A stretch of 34,783 nucleotides of DNA from NCBI GenBank assembly GCA_009602735.1, contig WELA01003463.1, positions 160,838 to 195,620 on the forward strand, given 5' to 3'. A program made the translations under genes and the position numbers. The DNA comes from Mesotaenium endlicherianum. Lineage: Eukaryota > Streptophyta > Zygnematophyceae > Zygnematales > Mesotaeniaceae. The notes under the pieces are model-generated. The model saw only the letters and a list, made by a program, of their open reading frames with translations, had not been told where the DNA came from and did no database searches. The stretch's first letter is position 1. Each line of letters begins with the position of its first letter. This document shows positions 9,971 through 21,811 of the stretch, one piece after another.

Positions 9971-12173
9971 GATTGCCGCTCCTCTCACAGCTCAAACTGT
10001 TGCTGCCTTACATGCTGAGCTTTATAGCCGTGCTGGGATGTGTAGAGCACATGTGCGTGCTGGTAAGAAGATAGACACCTGCTGGCGAGTTCTTGAAGAT
10101 GATTGTGCATGTACACACATGCATGCATTAGGTCGTGTCTTCCTCTCACTTGAAGACCTGCAAGACCTCTTCCTCCCTGTGCTCGCCACATCTGCATCGC
10201 TCTCTTCAGCCTCCGACTGATCACTGGCTGTCTTATGAGTCCAGCTAGCAGCAGCAACACCAGCAGCATCAGGATGCTAATCTGCATGCCCTCCTCCTCC
10301 TCGTTCCCCTCGCTCCCACTCTCAAGCACCGGCAGCAGGGCCGCAAGCCGGACCCTTTTTGTGTGCGTCACATCTGCTTGAGGGGGCTTTTACCTCGGGG
10401 CGAGCCTGTGCTCCTACTAGTTCCCATCGGGCCTCATCTTTCGGGTAAGCTTAGGATGGCTGTGGCGCTCACTCAAGAGCCATCAGCGGTGGATGTGGAT
10501 TCGAGAGCTATTTTGGGAGTTGCAGGGATGGGGCCAAGAGTGGTCCATGTTAGACCCCACTGCCCCCCTGCTGCTCTGTCCCCCTGCCCCTTTGTTCTCT
10601 ACCCCCCTTGACCCCCTTCTTTACCCTGCCACCACACGCAGCACAGAATTGGCCGGACACACGCATGTCACCATACGCGTGCACGCGTCCTACTCCCATC
10701 CGTATGTTGTGTAAGTATGAGAATGGCAATTGAGAGAGGGAGTGTGGCAGTCACAACATCGACTTTGACCTCAGACGACGAAGCATAGAGTAGGAAAGGC
10801 AGGCAGGGAGGCAGTGGGTGGGCCAGGTGTGAGAGGGACAAAACTGTGCCAGCGAGCATTCGATGCTGTTACACCATCGCAGGCTGCTGGATCCTCATAG
10901 AGCAGCGACGACCATTTCCCCGTACTCCTAGCAAGGCCGCCTGGCCCGCTTTCAATGCTCAACCTTGGTGCTTTTGCACCCTTGCAGCCACCAGCAGTAG
11001 GCCAAGAGATTGCCCCATAGTGATAGACCTTTTAATACTCAAGGATGCACAATACTGGTGCAAGTTTTGTCTTGAAGCGATGGAGCAAGATTTCAGTGTG
11101 GTATCTGCTGGATTTTTTTCCCTGGAGCTAAGGCTTTGTGGATGTTGCTGTGTGTGAGATGCTTTGACATTGCCAAATTCGTTCATATCATTGGGCATGC
11201 ATCATGATTGTCTTTATTCTTCGAGAGTGCGACACCAGTATGAGGTGATGCTTTGTGGGGAAGAGCCTCTTATCATTGCTCGGAGTGAAGGCCAACAAAG
11301 ATTTGAACTTTGATGGTTACTTGTAAGGTAAGATATCTTGTTGTTAGGACTGCCGCGATGGCGTCTCTCTGATACGCGTGCACCATGCTTGCATGTGACA
11401 TGGATAGGTAATATAATCAAAGGGAAAGTAAGCCATCCTAATTTATTGCCATTGACTCCTCAAGGTATAAGAAGAAAGTTAAGGGCAACACAACATCGTA
11501 CATTTTGAATGGTAAGACTTGAGTGGGCGAAAGAATCTGCACGGGAAGCGTACCGGGGTTGATAGGACCAAATGTTGACGGGTGAAGAATAGCCAGACGC
11601 ACGCACAGGAAGAGTTTAAGCAACACAACATATTTGTTCTCATTAGATTGTATGATAAGTGATCTTGCAAAATGAAGCTACTTTCATGTGCCTGTCAGCC
11701 ACTCAGGACTCAGTACTAGTTGAGAACTTCAGCAAATCACAGCAAGCCAAATGGGTCCTCGAAACTGCTCGAAACAACCATCCCATATAACCACTTGTCC
11801 TCTGCTCCGTCAACGACCTGATGTCCTCCAATCAGACGCGATGATTCCGTCAGACCATTTCACACCGCTCTCCCGAGGCCTGAAGACTTTCACCTGCAAT
11901 TATCTTTCAATTACGACCATCCGATATCGTGATCGAGATCGCAAAGTAACGACCTGACGATCTGCGTCGGTTGCGGGAGAGAGGTTGTCTCCGTTCGCCA
12001 CCTGTTTTCCAATTTTGTCCTCCGCGATGAGCACTGCAATTATTGCAAACTGCAGTATGCAGATCGAGCATCACAAAGAGCTTCTTATTGTAGACGCGCC
12101 TGAAACTGTGGAAGGCGATCTCTGCACTTAACATCGGTTGCTTTTTTAGAGAACAATCTCTATAAGTTGCAAG
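9971..12173. other. Intergenic region upstream of DPE1
   Basis: I find no supported gene. The first part may be decayed intron of the helicase fragment. The last 400 bp must hold the DPE1 promoter and 5' UTR. A CCAAT box (CCAATCAG from 11828) lies 345 bp before the ATG, and ctataag at about 12160 is too close to the ATG to be a convincing TATA box. Confidence 0.4.
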
Positions 12174-12392
12174 ATGTTTGCCCTTTCACAGAGTGTCCAA
12201 GCTGCCAAGTTCTTAAATTGTGTTTCTTTGACAGAGAGTTTGAGTTGTCATAAGAAGGAGCCGGCTAGTCTAGTCTCATTGCAGAGAGTCCATAGCCCTC
12301 TGTGTTCTGCAAATATCTCACAAGCATCGCACAAGAAGGTCCAAATCATTACGCACAGCAGCTGCAGAACTCAGTCAGTCAAAGTGCAAGCC
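12174..12392 (+). other. Predicted chloroplast transit peptide of DPE1
   Basis: The first 73 codons are rich in Ser, Val, Lys and Gln with only two acidic residues. They end in VKVQA before SSSVAAS, close to the stromal processing consensus (V/I-x-A/C before the cut). The conserved enzyme begins about 30 residues later. The cut site is an inference. Confidence 0.65.
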
Positions 12393-14446
12393 TCCTCATC
12401 TGTGGCAGCTTCTGTTCCTGAGACAATGCAGGCTGGGGATGCACTAAATGATGACTATGAGTCAGAGTATCCTGAAATGCCTTTGCGAAGAGCCGGGATT
12501 CTTATGCATCCAACTTCGCTTCCAGGCGCGTATGGAATAGGAGAACTTGGAGAAGAAGCTTACAAGTTCATTGACTGGTTAAAGGATGTGGGCTGTACAG
12601 TATGGCAGGTGACTTCACAACCCGTCCTCCAATTTACTCACGAATATTCTCATTTTTTGAGGTTCATGCTTGTACTTTGTGACTTGCCGCGTGGTGACTT
12701 CTGAGAGGTTCCGTTTACCTGAGAATATAAGTTTGTTTGAGGACAACTGCTCATTATCCTACCGGAATCATTATTATACCTCTTTCCTCCTATGTTGCAC
12801 TACAGGTTCTTCCTTTAGTGCCACCTGGGAGGAAGTCGGGAGAAGACGGGTCGCCCTACTCTGGCCAGGTATTGGTATCCTTCTCAAGTACGAAATGCTC
12901 GCTGATTGCTTCTGCACCTCCTTCCTCCATCCTTCCTCCTGTGACTGTTACTTCCCACAAGTTGATGCTCCTTGTTCTTAGCTCGGACCTCCTGAAAATG
13001 AAGTAGTGGCTGGGAGAGGTTTATGCAGCTGGGACCCAAAAAGCCAGCTGCAGGTACTCTAACTTCATATTAGAGAAGGAGGTGAATTCTGATGAGCAGT
13101 GTAATTCTTGCCATGCAGGACGCGAACTGCGGAAACACACTCATTATCTCCCTTGATGAGCTCGTCAAAGAGGGGCTTCTGGATAAGTCAGATCTGCCAG
13201 AACCAGTGTACGTGCTTCATTCTCATAGCAGACCCTTTGATTTCTCCAATCATGTTTTGAGGTCTTTACTCCCCTGCAGTTGAAGCTCTCCAGAGGTCTG
13301 CTGCAGCAGCCCTGGTGCTGGGCAAATTCTCTCTTAATCTGCAGTGCAGTAGCTGATCTGCACTTTATGATTTTATATGCAGTACAGTGTTTGATTTGAA
13401 ATGCAGTAGTTGAGTTGCAACCAACATCTATTCTGCAGTGTAGTAAGATGCAGTCAGAACCTGATCTGCTATCAGAACCTGATTTGCAAAATAGCTTGCT
13501 CACCTTAGAACCTTAGTACTGCAGAGTTGGCATGCACCAGCTGACAAGATCTGCGCACATGGGGTACCTTTGCGGGGCTTTTTACAATAAAAATAAAAAT
13601 AAGACAAAGCAAGGCCCAAAAAAAAAAACAACAAAAACTAGGATATGCATTGGAAACGGCTTTGGGCCTTCGTCATTCTGTAGTGTAACACTCCTGCGTG
13701 AATGTGAACATTGTTACAAGAGTAGTAGTACTGGCAATCAAATAACATATGTAGACTCTATTGACGACAAGCCAGTAAACTGGACTGCTGTGGTGCATCC
13801 TTGTGGCAAGCAGGCCTCTGGGCCGAGTGGATTATGACGCAGTGGCAGCTCTCAAAGACCCCCTCATCAACAAGGTGAGCTGCCTATCCACTGCTAATGC
13901 CGAACCGTGGTCGAGATAGGGGTTGGGGCCTAAGCCCAGTTCTCTTTGTTGCTGAAAGTAGGAGCTGATCTCTCCCAATTCTCCTGGAGAGTCAAGTTGG
14001 CACACAGTCTTTGGCAACCTGCAAGGGGAAAGGGGGAATGGAGGAGGAGAAGGGGGAGGCGGAGGGGCGGGGGGCAAGGGGGCGGGAGCAGTTTGGTTCA
14101 TGAGCTGCGCGCTAGAGGTTGATGCTAAACCTTTAACCTGCAAGCTCTTTTTCTGGCCCCTTTGGGACATGAGGGGTGTTAGCGACACGCGCGCTCACAA
14201 GCATGCACACCCACCTACGCACAAAGAAAACATGAGTGAAAGAGAAGAAACGAGAGGGGATGGTGTATGCTAGCTATGAGCAACTTTTGAGACTGCTCTA
14301 AGGCTGTAGGAAAGGGCATAAGCTTCAGCATACAGTACTACAATGCTCCCTCTGTATACCTGCCCCAATTCCGTGCCAATGTACTCGCATCTCACTGGTT
14401 TGCTGCTGAGTACGAGTGCTGAGACTGCAGCTGACCTAAGCCTCCG

Positions 14447-14480
<34 letters not shown>

Positions 14481-17400
14481 TGCTGCGGTTGCCTGGGTTT
14501 GTTGACTACACTCAACAGGCTGCCAAGAACCTCGTAAAGAGCCAGGGGCCTCTGAGGAAAGAGCTGGACGAGTACAGAAAGGACCCCAGTATCTCATGTA
14601 GGCCTCCCGTCTCTTCCCTCCCCCGCCCACATCCCCCTCTCCGTTACCCCTCGCCCTCCCCCTCTTCCCTTTACCCGCACACCTTCCTTCTCCCCTCTTC
14701 TCCTCCCCCTTCGCTTCTTCCTCCTGCATCCTTCCTTTATTTGGAGCTGTATTGTATCTGCTTTGAGCACTCACTCAAGTTGCGTCCTTTTGCGCCTCCT
14801 TTTGCGCCTCATGTGCGTGACTCCCAGCCGGTGGTGCTCATGACTGGCACGCCACGCCATTCTGCGCCTGTGCCACACCATGCTCGACATGCCACGCTGA
14901 TACCAAGCGTGCCGCTCGTGCCATTGTGCTTCTGTCACGTCGTGCACGATCTACGCTTTCGTCTATCCCCCGGGCAGCTGCTGCTGCTGAGATCACGAGC
15001 CACTGCTGCTGCTGACAAGCTGCTGTGGCTGCTGTTGGAGCTGCTGCCAAGTGCACAAATCCTATAGGAGGAGGAGGAGAGGAGTGGGGGGGCTGACACG
15101 ACCTGTGTGAGTGGGTGCAGCGTGGCTGGAGGAGGCTGCCCTGTTTGCCGCCATCGACAGCAGCCTCGACAAGGAGTTTTGGTGGCTGTGGCCGGAGGAT
15201 GTCCGCGACCGCCAGCCAGAGGCGCTGGAGAAGGCCCGCCGCGATCACAAAGACTTTGTGAGCCCTCTTCCTTGCTCATCACCTTCACGGTCACCCACTT
15301 TCACCAAGAAGCCGAAACTTTGTTCCTTTCAGCTTCTACTCTCTCCGCTGGGAAGTCTTTGTTCTCTTGGTCCCCATTCTCACCATTGCAGAAGCTTTAA
15401 TTATTTGTCCTCATTCTTTCTATCTCAGACTCTTCGTTTCTCTGGGTCTCCAAAGACTTTGTTTCCTTAGGTCCACATTCACAACATTGCATTGATTTTA
15501 TTCCTTTGGGTCCCCATCCACACCGTCGCATAGACCTTGCATTCCTTTCGGACTTTATTGTAGAGTTTTTGTTTCTCTGGTCCCCATTCGCTCCATCGCC
15601 AAAGACTTCCTGTCTTCGAGTGGACATTCTTACCATTCCAAAGACTTAGTTTTTGTGGGTCCCATTGCTCTTTGGAGAAGACTGTACTTTACTGGGTCCC
15701 CAATTTCCCTCCCTTCAGTGCCAAGCCGGGACCCCTGCCTACATGTTGCTGCCTCCTCCTGATGGGTGAACTCCCGAAAAGTCCTGGTGTCATACCCAGA
15801 TGCCATTTTGCTCCTCTGCCGTTTCTCTTCCGTTTCCGCATCTGCGGGCCTCTATCCCCGCCCTGGCCTCATGTTATAGGCTGGTCGGTCGGCCTCTTCT
15901 ACATTCACGTTTTATCCCGGCTCCGGACGGTCGTAGAAGTCGGTGATGACGCGAGCGTCGACCTCCTCTTCCTCTTGCCTTGCCTGCACTGCCTTCCCTG
16001 CGCTAGAGCTGCATGATGGACTCCGTCAATCTTTGAATAAAACCCGGCGGCAACTATCACTGCTGCTGCTGCTGTTAAAATATATACGCTACGCAGAACA
16101 GGATGGGACGGGCTGAATTCTGCCAGGTTGAGAGTAGATGGGATGGGATGAGGTAACCTGGCATTCCATGGCATGGGATGGCATGTTGGAGGGAGGGGCT
16201 GTAAGTAATACAAGGTGACTTCTTGCTAAAAGTGCTCGTTTCTTACCTGGAAAAGCAAAGGAGGGGATCAAAGTCGCAGAGAGATTGGCTCAGAGGGGAT
16301 CAGTCCTGATAGTGATCAGCCGCTGCTAGAGATGCGCATCTTGTGGGTGCCATGTGGCAGTTATCTGTTCAGCCATTTGGAGCGTGCGTGGACTTCCCTC
16401 AATTTGTGTATGGGTGGCGCACACTTTGCCTGGCTTTTGCTTCTCAGATTGGCTACACCTCCTCTAACGACATGCGTATCTCCACACGCCTCTTGTATAT
16501 GTATGCGTGTGGTGCCTGTGTGTTTGTGTCTGTGTGTGTGTCTGTATGTGTGTCTGTGTGCACGTGCCTGTGTGTGTCTGCGAGTGTGCAGATCGACACC
16601 TTTGTGGCGGCGCAGTTCCTTTTCCAGAAGCAGTGGGCAGCGCTGCACAAGTACGCCAACGAGGCGGGCATCCGCGTGATCGGCGACATGCCCATCTACG
16701 TGGGCGGCCACAGCGCCGACGTGTGGGCCAACCGCTCCCAGTTCACCCTAGTGAGTGGGCTCTTCATTACTGTCACCATGATCATCATCATTACCATCGC
16801 TGCCTGGCTCATCGAAAGGACTGGAGGGCGGGTCAAGGAGTTGGAGAAAACGGCAAAACTTCACTCTCTTTGACTGGCTGGGTGGCTGCCTGCCTGCCTG
16901 GCTGGCTTGCTTGCTGGAGGGAATAGAGGCAATAGAAGACTTCCACTCAACGACAGACTACACTGCATCCCTCCTGCGCACTACACAAGGAAGCCCCTGC
17001 TTCCCTACTGGATGCCTGGAAGCCATGTGGCTGCGCCAGCTGACAGGTTTGAGAGGGTATGGGGAATATGGGAGGGGTTGCGCAATGGGGGCGGGGTTGC
17101 AGAGCGAGAGTGGAGCGCCGGCTCAAGTGAGCGGAGTGCCACCCGACTACTTCTCCAAGACCGGGCAGCTGTGGGGCAGGTGCACCCTCTGCCCTAACCC
17201 TAAACCCTGACAAACCCCCCCCCTCTCCCCTCCCCCTTCCCAATCACCCCCCCCCGCNNNNNNNNNNNNNNNNNNNNNNNNNNNNNNNNNNNNNNNNNNN
17301 NNNNNNNNNNNNNNNNNNNNNNNNNNNNNNNNNNNNNNNNNNNNNNNNNNNNNNNNNNNNNNNNNNNNNNNNNNNNNNNNNNNNNNNNNNNNNNNNNNNN

Positions 17401-18028
17401 NNNNNNNNNNNNNNNNNNNNNNNNNNNNNNNNNNNNNNNNNNNNNNNNNNNNNNNNNNNNNNNNNNNNNNNNNNNNNNNNNNNNNNNNNNNNNNNNNNNN
17501 NNNNNNNNNNNNNNNNNNNNNNNNNNNNNNNNNNNNNNNNNNNNNNNNNNNNNNNNNNNNNNNNNNNNNNNNNNNNNNNNNNNNNNNNNNNNNNNNNNNN
17601 NNNNNNNNNNNNNNNNNNNNNNNNNNNNNNNNNNNNNNNNNNNNNNNNNNNNNNNNNNNNNNNNNNNNNNNNNNNNNNNNNNNNNNNNNNNNNNNNNNNN
17701 NNNNNNNNNNNNNNNNNNNNNNNNNNNNNNNNNNNNNNNNNNNNNNNNNNNNNNNNNNNNNNNNNNNNNNNNNNNNNNNNNNNNNNNNNNNNNNNNNNNN
17801 NNNNNNNNNNNGGGGGGGTGTGGGGGGCATGTGAGCGCAGCCCGCTGTACAACTGGACAGAAATGGCCAAGGACGGGTACAAGTGGTGGGCCAACCGCAT
17901 GCGGCGCGCGTTTGACCTGTACGACGAGTTCCGCATCGACCACTTCCGCGGCTTTGCCGGCTTCTGGGCCGTCCCCGCCTGTGCGTCCCCGCTTGCCCGC
18001 CCGCTCAACTCCCCTTCCATTCCCCCCA

Positions 18029-18060
<32 letters not shown>

Positions 18061-21000
18061 AACGTGGTTGTTGCTGCCTTCCATTGCGGCTGGTGCTGCT
18101 GCTGCTGCTGCTGCAGTGTGCTTGGTGCTGCTGCTGCTGCTGCTGGGATTGGAATGGGGTTGATGCTGCAGCAGCTGCTGCTGCTGTTGTTGCTGTTGGT
18201 GCTGGTGCACCTCTGGGAATGTCTGTATCTTCATGCACCAAATGTGTTGTGTTATATTCAATATCAGACAGAAATAAGTAATTATATGTTGACATATGAA
18301 ACGTGACTGAGAATGATGGTGATTGTAAACATTCTAGGTCTGAACATGTGTAAATAACATTGTGATGTTAGTGTCTCCATGGATGTAAATGCATGCCATG
18401 TAGTAGCAAAAAATTGTGAAGACCTGGGATGTGCTAAAAAGCGTGCTTGCTCTGATTAACTGACTGATTGACTGACTGCCTGTTTGTGTGTACCGCTTGC
18501 ACATGCATGCAGCAGCTGAGATCAGAGTTTTGCTATTTTGCGTGCTTGCTCGTTGAGTGGACTGAGTGCCTGACTGCTTGTACTGCTCATGTTCCTGTCA
18601 CGTGCATGCGCCGCGACCAGTGATTTGCCTTTTTCACGTGCTTGTGCACTCTGACAAACATACTGAATGACTGTGTACTGCTCATGTGCCTGTTACGCAT
18701 GCATGCAGCTGCAGAAACAGCCATCGATGGCTCATGGAAGGTACACACATACACCCGCGCCTCCTGTTCCATACTCTCTCACCCTTTTTCCACCTTCCAT
18801 GCAGGGGTCCATGGAGACGAGCTCAGTGCTTCTTCGTCCACTTCTTCTTGTTTTTCTCCTTCTTCTTTTCCTCTTCTTCGTTGCCTTCATCTTCTGTCCA
18901 TCTTCTTTCTTCTTTTTTGTCTCCTTCTCCTTCTTCTTCTTTCCTTCTCTTCTTCTTCGTTTCTTCTCCTTCAATCTCTTCATCTTCATGTTCTTCTCGA
19001 TGAATTGACGAGTGCATGCACAAACACTGAAGTTCATCATTCTTACACACGCAGCCAGCCATAATAGATCGACAATGACAACGACGATCACACCGATGAG
19101 GTGGAGGAGACGGAGTGCACCCGCATGGCATGGGCGGCTGATGAAGAGAGGGTTGTGCGTGCAACCGTGGCTGATGGGAGGCGTGTGGGCGCGTGCGCAC
19201 GTGCATAGGGGTGGCTGACGAGGTCTGACTTGCGCGCGTGCATGGATTCTGGTGGGTGCCTGCGTGAGGGTGAGAGCAGATAGGCCCCAGAGAGGGCTTC
19301 TTTGAGGCCATCAAGGAGGCCGTGGGCAAGGTGGACATTATCGCCGAAGACCTCGTAAGTCCCTCCTAACCCTTCAACCCCCTCGTCCCCCCCCCCNCTC
19401 CCCCTTGCCTCCCTCCCTCCCTCCCTCCATCCCTCTCTCCATCCCCCTCTCCCTCCCTCCCTTCCAACGTTATCCAGGCCAACCCTCCAGGCCACCCGAG
19501 TTTTGCGGGTGTATGGTGTTGGCCATCTTCTGTCCCTTGGTTGGGTGGTCTGGCAACCCACTTTGTGTCAGGCAGAAGGTGACGAGGCTGTGGTGACAAC
19601 CGTGAGACCTTGGCAATTCCATGGGTGACAATGCCCCTCAGTAAGTTCTCGAGGGGGCCAGCCAGCGTGGGCCGCTAGTGAGCCCCCTCGGGCCGCTGTC
19701 TGTGTCTAATATGTCCATCTCATGTCTCATACCTGGGAAAGCTGGGAAGGGTTGTGGGCACGTACACCCCTCTAAGGGCAAGAATAAGTAGTTAGTGAGC
19801 AAGCGCCAAGTTTTGCTGCTGCTGGGGTGCAGCAGCAAGGCACAGGCAGGGGCCATATGCAGGCAGGCAGGCTGGGCTGCACACGCCCTCTCTGAGCCAT
19901 AGGGGAGATAGGACCACCTCAGAATGACACCTGTCTGACACTCTCTCTCTCTCTCTCTCTTTTCTGTGTGTGTGTGTGTGTGTGTGTGTGAATGTGTGTG
20001 CACATGTGTATGTGTGTGTCCGTTCTCTTTGTGTTGGCGCATGTGAGGGCATGCAGGGCGTGATCACGGCGGACGTGGTGGCGCTGCGGAAGGCCATCAA
20101 TGCACCCGGCATGGCCGTCCTCCAGTTTGGTACGCCCAGCCCCACCCGCACTCAAATCCGGACCTGCACCCGCACCTGCACCCGCACCCATGCCTTTGCC
20201 CGGGAAGGGCTCTGCACACATAGGCACAGGCAGAAGAGGCGACTTACTAGGCTGCTGGTATTGCTGGCTGCTAGCGTAGTGGGACTAGCGGTCTGCCTGC
20301 ACTGATGGCATGCGTGACTAAGCTCGCTCGTGACCTTCCTCATATCATTACAGCACGTCTCATCACACCTTCAGGCTTTGCTGGTGCCATGGGCCGCTTG
20401 CGTAGCTGTCTGCATACTCTCGCGACAGAGTGACTCAGCTCGCATGAAGGTTTATTGTACCGATTAGAGAGCATCTCACCGCACCTCTGAGCTCCTTTGA
20501 CCGGGGCTCTGTGGTGCCACACTTTGTGGGCGTGTGTCCTTCCGTCCATCAGCTGGTCAGTCAGTTAGTCTGTCGGTTAGTTGGCTAGTGGGCCCATCAC
20601 TTAGTCAGTCAGTCTGTCAGTCTGTCAGTCAGTCGAAGCAGTCGAGAAAGTTGGGGAGAGGAGCAACGTGCCGATGACTGTCGCACCCCCTCCCTTCCCC
20701 CCATATCTCTCCGCCTCTCCTCTCCCTCCCCCTCTCCCTCTCCATCTCGCTGACCCCCTATCTCCCCCTTCTCCCTCACCCTCCCTCTCCTCTCTTATCT
20801 CTTGCTCCCCCGCTCCCTCCCCGGCTGCGCAGCCTTTGGAGGCGACTCTGGCAACCCGCATCTGCCGCACAACCATGAGCCCAACCAGGTGGTGTATCCC
20901 GGCACGCACGACAACGACACCGTACGTTCTTCGCCCCCGCCCCCGCCCCTACCCCCGCCCCTGCTCCTATGTCACTGTCCTGAATGCCCCTCACTTCCCA

Positions 21001-21778
21001 AAACTGTCAGTTGTTTTGGGACTTGCTCTGGCCTCTTTGCACGTGGGTTCCACATGTCGTCGTGCTCGCTTGACTTGTAGCAGAGCAGCTAGGTGAGTGC
21101 TCATCTTCTTCCAGCCACCTCACTCACCCAAAGGCCCACACACACACACACACTCCCTCTCTGCCTTGTAACTTACCTTCCTGGCCTTGCGGCGGCTCCT
21201 CGTGGCTGGTATATCCGCCAGCAGGTAGCACTCTCCATTGCGGCAGAGAGCAGCATTTAGTGCTGCAGTGGGGGACAAGTATATACCTGCTCCCGCTCAT
21301 ACTCGGTGAATAATCAATCTACCCCACAAATATCCCTGGAGTTGTGCAGGCATTGCAGACGAGGCACGAGATATTGATCTGCTATTTTTGGCTGGCACGT
21401 GTGTATCTGGGACATGTGTGAGCAGATTTTGGGATGGTGGGAGAAAGCCACGGAGAAGGACAAGGCTCGGGTGAGTGTCTTGAATGTGCTTGCGCTCGTA
21501 CTTCTCTTACTGCCATCGACCTGAAAAAAATATGCCGGCTGCTGCTCTTGCATGCGACTGCCGTGTCGGTGAGTAATGCCTCTTCACGGAATCTAGAAAC
21601 GCATGAGCATGACCAGCAATACAGTGACAATCAGTGGGATAGCAATTGTGCTATCATACATTTGTTTGGGAGCCCGGTCAATCCAATTTAACTATCAAGA
21701 CTCTTTCCTGAAACTTGGCTGTACTCATTTGCTGGGCGCTGCTGCCTTTGCATCAGAGTGCTGTTCTGGGGTCTGATC

Positions 21779-21811
<33 letters not shown>

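Noticed and set aside
17192..17210. A chromosome end
   Set aside because: Only one to two telomere-like units, lying inside an intron between in-phase exons.
17147..18261. Long - strand reading frames across the assembly gap
   Set aside because: They exist only because N codons are not stops; the real coding there is DPE1 exons 8 and 9 on the + strand.
17818..18306. Cysteine-, leucine- or glutamine-rich proteins over CTG repeats
   Set aside because: Repeat translations; only 17841-17980 is coding, as DPE1 exon 9.
18802..18840. An additional DPE1 exon after catgcag at about 18804
   Set aside because: Exon 10 (ending 18740) joins exon 11 (19280) in phase and gives the expected conserved order; an exon here would break it.
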